Positions 18,911 through 26,987 are shown, counted from the first letter of the stretch. The stretch: 64,000 nucleotides of DNA from Halochromatium sp. (GCA_010912705.1 POWB01000007.1:1-64000), one strand, 5' to 3'. Numbers and translations are program-made. Notes: generated by a model not told the origin, from the sequence alone.

Positions 18911-20491
18911 ATGCGCTATCTCAACGAGCTTCCCTACCGCACCGATTCAGCAAGCCTGTTCACCCACCTGAGTAGACAGCCCTGGGCGATGTTCCTTGAT
19001 AGCGCAGCGGCCTACGGAGGCGGCGGACGCTGGGACATCTTGGTCGCCGACCCGAGCGCGACCCTGGTCACCCGCGGTACGACCACCGAGGTCTGTGATG
19101 CAAAGGGTTGCCGCCACACTGATGATGATCCCTTCAGGCTACTGCGCCAGGCCATCAGCCCAAGCAACGAGGTTCCTACCGACCACTCTAGCGCTGGTCT
19201 ACCCTTCGCCGGCGGTGCCATCGGCTGGCTTGGCTATGATCTCGCGCGACGCATCGAACGCCTGCCGGTGCAGGCCACCGACGCTGAAGGGCTCCCGGAG
19301 ATGGCGATCGGCATCTTCGACTGGGCATTCGTCGTCGATCATGCCGAGCAGCGTAGCTGGCTGGTTGGTGCCGGCCGGGATGCACGAACCTATGCACGCT
19401 GGCCGCATCTGGTGAGGCAGTTCTCCCGCATCCTCTCCAGCACGCAGACGGAAGCATCAATCGCCCTCGCCGCCGGGCCGCGCTCGGCATGGCCCTCAAT
19501 CCCGGCAAGCGCCGACCAGATCCAGTGTAGCCCAATCACGCGCCTGGCATGCCTGCCGCTGGGGGCAAACAGATCCCGGCGTGCAGACGAACTCCTGCAT
19601 GCGAGCGAGAACCTGCACGCGAACAAGCCCCTGCGCGCCAGCGAACCTCTGCGCTCGAACCTCTCGCCGGCCGACTATGCCGCCGCCTTCGCGCGCATCA
19701 AGGGCTATATCCGTGCCGGCGATTGTTACCAGATCAATCTCGCCCAGCGCTTCGCCGCTCGCGCCACGGGCGACCCCTGGAGCGCCTACTGTCGCCTGCG
19801 GCAATTGAATCCAGCCCCCTTCTCCGCCTATCTACAGACCCCCTTCGGCCAGATCCTGAGCTCATCACCGGAACGCTTCCTCGCGCTGCGCGAGGGGCGT
19901 GTCGAGACGCGGCCGATCAAGGGTACTCGACCGCGCAGCACTGATCCCCAAGCAGACGCAGCACTGAAGCTCGCGCTCGCCGAGAGCCCCAAAGATCGCG
20001 CCGAGAATTTGATGATCGTCGACCTCTTGCGCAACGATCTTGGCCGTGTCTGCCGCCCCGGCAGCATTCAGGTCCCTGCCTTGTTCGCGATCGAGTCCTA
20101 TGCCTCGGTGCATCACCTAGTCAGTACCATCACCGGAGAGTTGCGCGCGGATGAGGACGCCACCTCGCTACTGCGCGCCTGCTTTCCCGGCGGCTCGATC
20201 ACTGGTGCACCGAAGATCCGCGCCATGGAGATCATCGAGGCGCTCGAGCCAGATCGACGCGGCGTCTACTGCGGCGCCATCGGCTACCTGGGGTTTGATG
20301 GCGCCATGGACACCAATATCGCCATTCGCACCATCGTGCATAGCGCCGGACAGGTCCGCTTCTGGTCCGGGGGCGGCCTGGTGCATGACTCGGATTGTGA
20401 GCAGGAATACCGTGAAACCTTCGATAAGGCCACACGTCTGATCGAACTGATCTCACCTGACTCCGCGGGACGCCTTGGTTGCGATCGATGA
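18911..20491 (+). CDS. pabB: Aminodeoxychorismate synthase component I
   Basis: PabB converts chorismate and ammonia to 4-amino-4-deoxychorismate in the folate (p-aminobenzoate) pathway. The N-terminal domain spans residues 1-190 and the chorismate-binding domain about 255-520. Motifs are PIKGTRPRS (the Lys marks PabB rather than TrpE), DLLRNDLGRVC, FPGGSITGAPKIRAMEII and FWSGGGLVHDSDCEQEY. The start MRYLNELPY at 18911 is preferred to upstream in-frame ATGs. At 526 aa it is about 60 residues longer than E. coli PabB. Most of the excess is a linker (about residues 215-255) containing short repeated Leu-(His/Arg)-Ala-Ser/Asn-Glu/Lys units. Confidence 0.92.
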   Translation: MRYLNELPYRTDSASLFTHLSRQPWAMFLDSAAAYGGGGRWDILVADPSATLVTRGTTTEVCDAKGCRHTDDDPFRLLRQAISPSNEVPTDHSSAGLPFAGGAIGWLGYDLARRIERLPVQATDAEGLPEMAIGIFDWAFVVDHAEQRSWLVGAGRDARTYARWPHLVRQFSRILSSTQTEASIALAAGPRSAWPSIPASADQIQCSPITRLACLPLGANRSRRADELLHASENLHANKPLRASEPLRSNLSPADYAAAFARIKGYIRAGDCYQINLAQRFAARATGDPWSAYCRLRQLNPAPFSAYLQTPFGQILSSSPERFLALREGRVETRPIKGTRPRSTDPQADAALKLALAESPKDRAENLMIVDLLRNDLGRVCRPGSIQVPALFAIESYASVHHLVSTITGELRADEDATSLLRACFPGGSITGAPKIRAMEIIEALEPDRRGVYCGAIGYLGFDGAMDTNIAIRTIVHSAGQVRFWSGGGLVHDSDCEQEYRETFDKATRLIELISPDSAGRLGCDR

Positions 20492-20682
20492 AGCGCGAAG
20501 CTGCTCGCGCCTGAATTCGTCAAGATGATGATTTAGGCACATTTGTCATTGCCGAATCTGTACGCGCTTGCGGCACCCACCGGCATTGAGGAGTATCCTG
20601 ATCAGTTTTACCAGCCCCGCTTACGGCCCTGACCGATTGATCGGCAGTGCCACTTCGACGTTTGAGCTTTGGAGATGATTCA

Positions 20683-21210
20683 ATGCAAGCAACCCTGCAG
20701 CTAGCCCACCCCCCATCGGCCCCAGGGGCTGAGAAACGACGGCAGCCTCAACCTCTATTGATACGCCTCACCCTCGGCTTAGCTCTGGGCCTCGTCCTGC
20801 CAACGATCGCCGTTGCTGAGGGCATCAGCATCGAAGACGCCTATGTGCGCGCCGTGCCACCCGGCCAGACCAACAGTGCCGCCTTCATGACTCTAACCAA
20901 TCAGGGCAACCAAGATCGCGCCTTGCTCGCCGCAGAGAGTGATGCCGCTGAGGTTGTGGAGTTGCATACACACCGGATGGAAGACGGCATGATGCGGATG
21001 CGCCAGGTCGAGCAGATCGATCTGCCCGTTGGCGAGGTGGTGACCCTAGCGCCCGGCGGTCTACACCTGATGCTGATCGGCCTCACTAAGACGCTCGCGC
21101 CAGGCGACCAAATCGATCTCACACTCGGCTTCGATAACGGCAGTCAGCAATCGCTCAGTCTGCCCGTAAAGCGCATCGAGCATGGTATGGGGGCGATGCC
21201 CCATCATTAG
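20683..21210 (+). CDS. Periplasmic PCu(A)C copper chaperone
   Basis: A 175-aa exported copper(I) chaperone of the DUF461/PCu(A)C family, which delivers copper to the CuA site of cytochrome oxidase or to other periplasmic copper proteins. The start at 20683 has a GGAG site about ten bases upstream. The N-terminus is long and basic, followed by a hydrophobic core (LTLGLALGLVLPTIAVAEG). The copper-binding pattern is present: LHTHRMEDGMMRMRQV, then about 21 residues later GLHLMLIGL (His-X-Met). It ends with Gly-Met-Gly-Ala-Met-Pro-His-His, which may add metal ligands. No SCO or oxidase gene is nearby. Confidence 0.9.
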   Translation: MQATLQLAHPPSAPGAEKRRQPQPLLIRLTLGLALGLVLPTIAVAEGISIEDAYVRAVPPGQTNSAAFMTLTNQGNQDRALLAAESDAAEVVELHTHRMEDGMMRMRQVEQIDLPVGEVVTLAPGGLHLMLIGLTKTLAPGDQIDLTLGFDNGSQQSLSLPVKRIEHGMGAMPHH

Positions 21211-21418
21211 CGAGGGGTCTAGCCCAAGCTAACCCCAATCTGGGCGAACGCGATATTCTCGAACTCGACCATGGTGCGAAGACGCGAGCGCCGGGCGCTG
21301 GCAAGTGTTGCTCGTCGAGATCTGTCCCGGCTGTCCCGAGCGGAAGCCGAACGCTTCAGGATGACTGAAGTCGGCGCGAGCAAGTGCACAAAACGCCGCT
21401 TTACCGCTGCCGACCGAC

Positions 21419-21724
21419 ATGGAAGCTACAGTGCGCGGACAGTTAGACGCCTTGGACACCACGCTCGCCGAAGACATCGACGGCGCGCGGGAGATTCTGA
21501 TGGATCGACTGGGCGAGGTCCGCATCAGGCATGCGGAACAAGGCATGGTCGCTGAAGTGCAAGGACTTGATGCCTTGCACTACGTCGTCGAATTGTCGCG
21601 CCATGACCGGACTGCCACGGCAGATGCAGCCAAGACAGTTGGCGTCTCGCCTCGCACCGTCGAGCAAGCCGTTTACGTCAGACAACCTCGCGCAGCACCT
21701 CTGGATGACGCTCAGCCACCTTGA
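21419..21724 (+). pseudogene. Possible serine-recombinase C-terminal remnant
   Basis: A 101-codon plus-strand frame without a convincing start. It encodes LDTTLAEDIDGAREILMDRL, then GEVRIRHAEQGMVAEVQG. This resembles the C-terminal part of large serine recombinases (a helix ending in a short beta segment of the type LGxVxL...GxVAEVxG). No catalytic domain is present upstream, so at most a fragment remains. The last part overlaps the antitoxin gene on the other strand. The assignment is tentative, but it fits the relic-island context next to the tRNA. Confidence 0.3.
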
Positions 21725-21986
21725 ACAAGGTCCGCGCCGCACCGCTCGGCTGGCGCCGCCCTTGCTCCCACTCCTGGAGTGTTCGCACTGAGACGCCCAG
21801 CAACTCGGCAAAGCGGGACTGAGACAGCCCTGTGCGCTGCCGTGCAACGATCGCGGGCGAGTGAACAACCGTACCTTCCCCTGCCTTCATTTGGCGAATT
21901 GACTCAAGCAAATCCTCGCCGAGATCGCGCCCGGCTTCAAAGGCATCCAGTTCTTCATCAGTCATGGGTCGTGTGTTCAATGGCAT
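21678..21986 (-). CDS. HigA/NadS-like XRE antitoxin
   Basis: A 102-aa DNA-binding antitoxin. Residues about 45-100 form a Cro/CI helix-turn-helix (ARQRTGLSQSRFAELLGVS, VRTLQEWEQGRRQP), as in HigA and NadS-type antitoxins. The N-terminal acidic arm would contact the toxin. ATG 21986 is chosen because a GGAG site lies seven bases upstream. It begins inside the toxin gene and overlaps its last 29 bases, so the pair is co-transcribed and probably coupled. The toxin-first order is the HigBA arrangement. It probably represses its own operon at the inverted repeat near 22276. Confidence 0.85.
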   Translation of the reverse strand: MPLNTRPMTDEELDAFEAGRDLGEDLLESIRQMKAGEGTVVHSPAIVARQRTGLSQSRFAELLGVSVRTLQEWEQGRRQPSGAARTLFKVAERHPEVLREVV

Positions 21987-22299
21987 GTCGAATCTCCAGC
22001 AGTTGCTTGGCGGACAGATTCCCCCGTTTGGACTTGGCGTACAGCACCAGCAGCACCAGTTCACCGGCGCCCCGCTGGGTGTAGTAGATCACCCGTACCC
22101 CAGCGGACTTCCCGGAACCCGCGCGACTCCAGCGCACCTTGCGCAAGCCTTCCGTGCCGGGGATCACATCGCCCGACAGGGGGTGCTCGGACAAAAACGC
22201 TGCGAAAGCCCCGCGTTCATCTTCCTGCCAGTAGCGCGGCCAGAGCTTTGTGAACAGCGGTGTTTCGATGATCGTGTACACAGTCAAAGTGTACGTCAT
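21958..22299 (-). CDS. RelE/HigB-type toxin
   Basis: A 113-aa toxin of the RelE/ParE superfamily, HigB-like: likely a translation-dependent mRNA interferase. Typical features are an N-terminal strand and helix (IIETPLFTKLWPRYW), LSEHPLSGDVIPGTEGLRKVRW, the basic SGKSAGVRVIYY strand carrying likely catalytic Arg/Lys, and LVLLVLYAKSKRGNLS near the end. It is followed directly by its antitoxin. The start is uncertain: ATG 22299 lacks a clear ribosome site and a GTG at 22281 is possible. The inverted repeat at 22274-22294 overlaps the start region. Confidence 0.85.
   Translation of the reverse strand: MTYTLTVYTIIETPLFTKLWPRYWQEDERGAFAAFLSEHPLSGDVIPGTEGLRKVRWSRAGSGKSAGVRVIYYTQRGAGELVLLVLYAKSKRGNLSAKQLLEIRHAIEHTTHD
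22274..22294. promoter_or_regulatory. Inverted-repeat operator candidate of the toxin/antitoxin operon
   Basis: GTACAC (22276-22281) and GTGTAC (22289-22294) form six-base arms around a seven-base spacer; the left arm is itself part of the palindrome GTGTACAC. It overlaps the toxin start codons. This is where an XRE antitoxin would be expected to bind for autoregulation. Confidence 0.4.
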
Positions 22300-22728
22300 A
22301 GACGGGCATCATGGTAGTCCTGATACCTGGGATCGGGGTGGAGATCACCATGGTTGATTACCCCTGCTGAGGGCAATTGCCGCAGCCGATCGGTGAACAT
22401 GGTGAACGTTGTGAACGTTGTTTCAGACTTTTTCTTTGCGGAAAGGGGCTTCAGGGTCGAGCCCGGTAACAGCAAGGGCTTGTCCCGCCTGTCCCGGTAA
22501 AAAACAGGGCTAGCGAGATTTTCAGCCCGGTCCACCTGGTCCACCTTGGGTTTCCGCATGGTGGACCGCCTCCAGGCCGCGCCGTTACTGGCGCGGTCCA
22601 CCCGGTCCAGCAAAAAAACAGTGTTAGCGAGAAAATCAGGACCGGGACAGGCACGCTCGAGGCTGATCTACATGGCCCACCAAGGGTGCGCACAACGGCG
22701 ACGTAGCGGCGACATGAAGCGGCACAAA
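22300..22728. repeat. Non-coding relic with short tandem motifs and a 28-bp direct repeat
   Basis: No convincing gene. Three kinds of tandem octa/nonamer motifs follow one another: GTGAAC units at about 22395-22420, TGTCCCG units at about 22480-22497, and GGTCCACC units at about 22528-22545 and 22594-22610. A near-identical 28-bp direct repeat (core AAAAAACAG, then TAGCGAGA) occurs at 22498-22525 and 22611-22639. In translation these give runs such as TFTTFTMFT. I recall such runs from the tails of phage/plasmid primase genes (DUF3987 type), so this may be the end of a lost element. Confidence 0.5.
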
Positions 22729-22763
22729 CAAAAAGGGCCTAGGTCGCGAAAACCTAAGCCCTT
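22729..22763 (-). terminator. Intrinsic terminator of the tRNA gene
   Basis: Read on the minus strand, a 12-bp stem (AAGGGCTTAGGT paired with ACCTAGGCCCTT, one mismatch) is followed by a run of T residues. It starts nine bases beyond the tRNA 3' end, as expected for a monocistronic tRNA transcript. Confidence 0.75.
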
Positions 22764-22771
22764 GTTTTATT

Positions 22772-22848
22772 TGGTAGCGGGGGCAGGATTTGAACCTGCG
22801 ACCTTCGGGTTATGAGCCCGACGAGCTGCCTGACTGCTCCACCCCGCA
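22772..22848 (-). tRNA. Initiator tRNA-fMet (CAT anticodon)
   Basis: A 77-nt tRNA on the minus strand with CCA encoded. The anticodon stem GTCGGGCTCATAACCCGA has the three G-C pairs and CAT anticodon typical of initiator tRNA. The D-arm GTGGAGCAG and T-arm TTCAAAT are also present. The first and 72nd bases (T and T) do not pair, a hallmark of the bacterial initiator. Its 3' end faces the relic region at 21.2-22.7 kb, the side on which integrases insert elements. Confidence 0.95.
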
Positions 22849-23076
22849 ACTGAGCCGCCTAATATAGACACACTTTCTGGTTTGCGCAAGTGTTTTTTCG
22901 TCAGCGACCAAAGCGAGACCCATGCAACACCCGGCGGCATCGCCTATGACGTCTCGATGAGCCCAGCGAAAGCGCTGCGGATAGGGGTTCTCACGTTGTG
23001 CTCGATGACGATGTATGGACGATGCACGCCACCGATGGGCAGGCTTACAGCCTTCGAGAGCAGCTCGTCTGGGTGC

Positions 23077-24582
23077 TTACAGCGTCTTCAGATATTCCAG
23101 TAGCGCGCGGCGCTCCTCGTCACTGAGTAGATCACCGAAATCGTGCCCTTGGTTTCCATAGCCGCGACGGCTGCTGTCATAAACCCATTTCTGCTCATCC
23201 AGGCTCGCGAATTGCTCGCGCCCCTGCTCTAGGCGTTCGTAGCGCCAGCCTAGGGCGTCTTGGTCATAGTCCGGAGAGGCACTCTGGAAGCGCCAATAGG
23301 TTGGCCTTTCGCGGCTGTTGAGCAGCGCTGCCAGCGTCGGAACGGAGCCGTTGTGCAAGTAAGGCGCCGTCGCCCAGATGCCATCCAGCGGTGGTGCCAC
23401 ATAGCCCAGCCCCGGCTGTGCCTCGGCATTGCGACCATAAAAGGACGCATTGAACCAGCGTGCGTATCGGTCCGCATGCCGATACGCCTGCTCAGCCATT
23501 GCCGGGTCGGTTCCCACCTCGTCGAGGGCAACCAGTTCGTTCGGGTAACGCGCTTGCTCACCGTAACGGCCGTGGCACTCGGTGCACTCGGCCTTGAACA
23601 GGCGCTCGCCTTCAGCCGCAAGCTCGGCATCGATCGGGTACGGATAGCGGGGGGCCTCGAGCGTGGCCAGATAGGCGCGCACGTCCTTGAACCAGGCATC
23701 GATGGCGCGTGCCTCGGCGACCGAATCGGTACAGGTTGTCGAGGCTAGCATCATGTAGCCGACATGATCTCCACGCCCCTCGCCGTTGTAGAACATCGCG
23801 TGCTTCTTGCCAACGTTCCACCAAGGCGGAACACTCGCCGGCAAGATCTCGGCCGGTGGCAGCGGCAGAAGGGGCTCTGCTGACCAGGACAGGGTTTCCG
23901 GATCGCGATGTGCCATCAAGGCGAGCGTGATGGCCTGAGCTGGGTTTGCACCGATCGTATCGGTCATCGCCCAGGGCGCGATCGCCCCGATACGATCCGC
24001 CCAGCGCTGCCATTCGAGCGCCTCCGCCTCGCCGTCGACATAGGCGCCAGCGCCCTCGACGGCCATCACCGGATCGGCCGTGAAATCGAGAAATTCGTTG
24101 CCAAGGCCGATCACTAATTCGCCGTTCAGAGGCGCGGCATGACAGCCGAGACAGTTGCTCGTCACCAGTTCCACGCCACTCTCGGCGGTGAAGGCGGTGA
24201 GCGCATAAGGCAGCTCAGCGTTGCGGCCACGCCGACCCGCTATAGTCAGCTTGGACAGGGGCTCGCCAGCACGTTCGGACCTAGATTCCGATGTTGACGA
24301 CACCGATCGCTCTGGTGCTGACCCGAGCGTTGCCGCGTCGGTGCTAGCGATATAGGCGTCATAAGGCAGGCCGCAGGTCACCACCGCGCGATTGACCAAG
24401 GCGTCGTAGCCAGCCTGCGGATCACCCGGGCGTTGTGGCGTCTCAGGAATCGGCCCGGGCTCTGCCTTGGTGACCGTAACGGGCTTGCCGCGATCACAGC
24501 CGGTCAGAGACGCCAGACAAACAAGGATGGCAACACCAAGCAGCCATCGGCAATGAGACCCTGAACACCGCTTAATGATCAT
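23077..24582 (-). CDS. Di-heme c-type cytochrome lipoprotein
   Basis: A 501-aa exported protein. The N-terminus has basic residues, a hydrophobic core and a lipobox ending LTGC (Cys about 29), so it is probably a lipoprotein anchored in a periplasm-facing membrane. There are two haem c motifs: CLGCH (about residue 144) and CTECH (about 335). The C-terminal domain, with APPLDGIWATAPYLHNGSVPTL, is typical of cytochrome c peroxidase-like or di-haem oxidase-like proteins and supplies a likely Met/His axial-ligand region. Start 24582 is chosen by a GGAAGGA site and the signal peptide. Substrate unknown. The lipocalin-like gene ends 57 bp upstream, suggesting one transcript. Confidence 0.85.
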   Translation of the reverse strand: MIIKRCSGSHCRWLLGVAILVCLASLTGCDRGKPVTVTKAEPGPIPETPQRPGDPQAGYDALVNRAVVTCGLPYDAYIASTDAATLGSAPERSVSSTSESRSERAGEPLSKLTIAGRRGRNAELPYALTAFTAESGVELVTSNCLGCHAAPLNGELVIGLGNEFLDFTADPVMAVEGAGAYVDGEAEALEWQRWADRIGAIAPWAMTDTIGANPAQAITLALMAHRDPETLSWSAEPLLPLPPAEILPASVPPWWNVGKKHAMFYNGEGRGDHVGYMMLASTTCTDSVAEARAIDAWFKDVRAYLATLEAPRYPYPIDAELAAEGERLFKAECTECHGRYGEQARYPNELVALDEVGTDPAMAEQAYRHADRYARWFNASFYGRNAEAQPGLGYVAPPLDGIWATAPYLHNGSVPTLAALLNSRERPTYWRFQSASPDYDQDALGWRYERLEQGREQFASLDEQKWVYDSSRRGYGNQGHDFGDLLSDEERRALLEYLKTL

Positions 24583-24639
24583 AGAAGACGATCCTTCCGT
24601 AACAGCTCGAACCTCCAACACCGACAAGCAAGGCGTGGC

Positions 24640-26112
24640 TCAGGTTCCAAGCGGCACACCCTCAGCGTAGCCATTAAGGTCCATCTGCCCGCTACCGCGG
24701 ATCGCATCCGAGCCACGCCAACCCTTGACCTTGACCGCACCTCGCCAGGTTGGAGTGGAGTCGGCGACAGGCACCGTGGCTGTCTTGGCAGCCGAGGCCC
24801 AGTCATCGAACAGCGGCTCGATGTCCAATGCCAGCTCATGCGCGGGAATCAGGAGCCGCCAATGCAACGGATACTCCACCCTGCCCTGGCGCTGCCATCC
24901 ATCTTCAGTTGGCGTCAGCCTCAGCTCTCGCCGCTGCAACAGCCGTTGTTCGCCATCAACCCCAATCAGCAGGCAGCTCGGCAGCGGGGTGCCACCGCCA
25001 CCGCGCCGACGCAGATGCAGGCAAGCAAGCTCTGAGCCATCGTCCAACTGCAATTGAAACCGGTTCGCCACCAATTGTCCCCGCCCACCGGCCAGCGCCT
25101 CTGCGAGGGCGCCCCAGCCATGATCCAGCCAGCCCAAGCCATTCAGCCTCAGCTCAACATCTCCGACCCGCAGCCAGCCCGACGCCGCCAGACGCGACTG
25201 GCTGTAGAAACGCATCGATGCCGTCTCAGGTTGCGCTGGCGCCCCAGCCAAGGCCTGCTGATCCAGCACTACAGGGGGCTTCATGGGCGACAAACCCAGC
25301 TCCAGCTCAACCCCATCGGCCTCTGCGCGCAGCGCCAATGCCCCGCCATCCTCGGTTGACAGCGCCCACTGCTCAATCCAGACGCGCTCGACGCCGGCCT
25401 CATCCATCCCGGCCCCTGCCAACCCAAGCGCGGCGCGGCTGACGCGCTGTGCCCGCAGGGTGCCAGCGTTCTGATCACTTTGGTCCATCATCACCACAAG
25501 CTCGCCGGCGAACACCGCATCCGCCGCTAGCGCCGACGCACGCGGCTGCAACCCTTGCTTCAGCTCAGACTTAAGCCCCAGCCGCGCCAAGCTAAGTCGC
25601 ACCGCAATCGGCTCCCCGTCTGCATCCCGTAGCAGTGCAGACAGCTCCCAGAGCTCCATCCGCGCCGCCGGATGCGCGCCATGATCTCGCGGAAATAGAA
25701 TCGGCCTGTCAGTCGAGCCTATAGCGTCAGCGTCAGTGCCAGTGTAGGCATCAGCGTCAGCGCCAGTGTAGGCATCAGCGTCAGCGCCAGCGCCAGCGCC
25801 AGCGCCAGCGCCAGCGCCAGTATCAGCTTCGGCTTCGGCTTCGGCATTAGCTATAGATGCAGCATCATCTTTAGGTCCAATCTCAGCGACAGGTGAAGCA
25901 TCTGTAGGCCCAACCTCAGCTTTAGGTACTACGGTCTCAGCTCTAGGTCCAAGCCAAGCGTTAGCCCCAGGCTTGCTATCCAGCTCAGCCACTGCCGCGG
26001 CTACCGCGGCCGCATCCAAGCCTCCCCCAGCAAGCATCGGCTCCCGTGGCCAAAGCCCATAGGCCAAACCGGCCAGGACGAACAACGCTAAGGGCAGCCC
26101 CAACCAACGCAT
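24640..26112 (-). CDS. AttH/CrtC-like lipocalin-domain protein with low-complexity linker
   Basis: A 490-aa protein anchored by one N-terminal segment (MRWLGLPLALFVLAGLAYGL). Residues about 90-140 are a repeat-coded linker of Ala, Gly, Asp, Thr and Tyr. From about 155 on it resembles the carotenoid 1,2-hydratase/AttH lipocalin pair: DHGAHPAARMELWEL near the first strand, then MRFYSQSRLAASGWL and GLGWLDHGWG, matching the family's YYSxTRL and W(M/L)D.(E/H)WG motifs. It is divergent from characterised members; it may bind a lipid or isoprenoid in the periplasm. Start 26112 is chosen for GGGGA seven bases upstream. It overlaps the stop of a small upstream frame (TGATG). Confidence 0.7.
   Translation of the reverse strand: MRWLGLPLALFVLAGLAYGLWPREPMLAGGGLDAAAVAAAVAELDSKPGANAWLGPRAETVVPKAEVGPTDASPVAEIGPKDDAASIANAEAEAEADTGAGAGAGAGAGADADAYTGADADAYTGTDADAIGSTDRPILFPRDHGAHPAARMELWELSALLRDADGEPIAVRLSLARLGLKSELKQGLQPRASALAADAVFAGELVVMMDQSDQNAGTLRAQRVSRAALGLAGAGMDEAGVERVWIEQWALSTEDGGALALRAEADGVELELGLSPMKPPVVLDQQALAGAPAQPETASMRFYSQSRLAASGWLRVGDVELRLNGLGWLDHGWGALAEALAGGRGQLVANRFQLQLDDGSELACLHLRRRGGGGTPLPSCLLIGVDGEQRLLQRRELRLTPTEDGWQRQGRVEYPLHWRLLIPAHELALDIEPLFDDWASAAKTATVPVADSTPTWRGAVKVKGWRGSDAIRGSGQMDLNGYAEGVPLGT
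25725..25850. repeat. Tandem repeats inside the lipocalin-like gene
   Basis: Two copies of a 24-bp unit (beginning GCCAGTGTAGGC) are followed by about seven copies of the hexamer GCCAGC and then TTCGGC hexamers. All units are multiples of three, so the frame is kept; they encode Asp-Ala-Tyr-Thr-Gly and Ala-Gly runs. Length differences between strains are likely through slippage. Confidence 0.85.
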
Positions 26113-26294
26113 CAATGAATCCCCACCGCGTATGACTCGATGTCGAGCCGAAGCCCGTACCCATTCAACTTCAGCTCCAACTCCAACTCCAGCTCCAGGT
26201 CCAACTCCAGCTCCAGCTCCAGGCCCAGCCGACAATCCGGCGAGCTGATCAGTCTAAGCGCTGGAACGTTCGTCCAAACAGGCCTTTCAGTCAT
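26112..26294 (-). CDS. Possible small protein with a Leu-Glu repeat
   Basis: A 60-codon frame with ATG 26294 preceded by a GATGAGGT ribosome-like site. Its stop overlaps the next gene's ATG by one base (TGATG), an arrangement typical of translational coupling. The middle is a LELELELDLELELELEL run coded by a CCAGCT/CCAACT hexamer repeat at 26170-26225. There are no homologues that I recognise. It may be a genuine leader or coupling frame, or only repeat-generated open frame. Confidence 0.25.
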   Translation of the reverse strand: MTERPVWTNVPALRLISSPDCRLGLELELELDLELELELELKLNGYGLRLDIESYAVGIH

Positions 26295-26322
26295 GCTTGA
26301 CCTCATCCTCATACCCATCCGG

Positions 26323-26901
26323 TTAAGGTTGAATTTCGATCGGCGTGCCGTTGAGCGTATAGCGCCAGATCTCATCGATCGCGAGATTCGAGACGGCAAT
26401 ACAACCTTCGGTCCAATCCTCATAACGCACGAGATCCCGCAGCGCAGGGTCAAGCGATCGGCGCGGCTCACCATGGATCATGATCGCCCCGCCAGGCCGA
26501 TCGCCACGCGCAGCCGCACGCGCGCGATCCTGTACATTGGGATAGGAGATATTGATCGCCTTGGTGAAGCGGCTACTCGGATTGCGCCAATCGAGCAGGT
26601 AACGCCCCTCCGGCGTGCGGCCATCGCCCTCGCGCTCTTTGTGACCCTCAGGCGTGAAGCCGAGCGCGATGCGGTAGGTGCGAAACGGCTTGCCATCGCG
26701 GATCAAATAGAGCCGCCGTTGACCCTTCTTGACCAAGACCGCGTCGGCTAGCAACGGGGGCGATCTAACCGCTGCCGCGGACGGCACATCCTGGGCCTGT
26801 TGCAACGCGCAGCCAGGCAAGAACGACATTGCCGCCACCGAGGCACTGAGGCCCAGCAGGGCGAAAAGGGACAGCACAGACCGGGACAGCAAACCCAGCA
26901 T
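26323..26901 (-). CDS. L,D-transpeptidase (ErfK/YkuD family)
   Basis: A periplasmic YkuD-domain enzyme, 192 aa from ATG 26901. It would cross-link peptidoglycan stems or attach proteins to them through a catalytic cysteine. The signal region is hydrophobic, followed by SFLPGCALQ, possibly a weak lipobox. The YkuD domain spans about residues 55-190: RLYLIRDGKPFRTYRIALGF, GDGRTPEGRYLLDWRN, IMIHGEPR and the catalytic DWTEGCIAVSN (Cys/His/Ser set complete). An in-frame ATG at 26982 would add 27 non-signal residues and lies only five bases beyond the upstream stop. It is probably co-transcribed with the DUF2237 gene. Confidence 0.9.
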   Translation of the reverse strand: MLGLLSRSVLSLFALLGLSASVAAMSFLPGCALQQAQDVPSAAAVRSPPLLADAVLVKKGQRRLYLIRDGKPFRTYRIALGFTPEGHKEREGDGRTPEGRYLLDWRNPSSRFTKAINISYPNVQDRARAAARGDRPGGAIMIHGEPRRSLDPALRDLVRYEDWTEGCIAVSNLAIDEIWRYTLNGTPIEIQP

Positions 26902-26987
26902 AGGGTTCAAGGCTCGCTGGCGGGAGCCACTGCGCTCTCTGAGAGAGCAGCTGCTCCAGCCTTGTGCTGGTCTTGTTTGCATCTTGA

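Noticed and set aside
22546-22815. A plus-strand frame ending AGAGFEPATFGL
   Set aside because: This is the antisense translation of the initiator tRNA gene, a well-known false protein signature.
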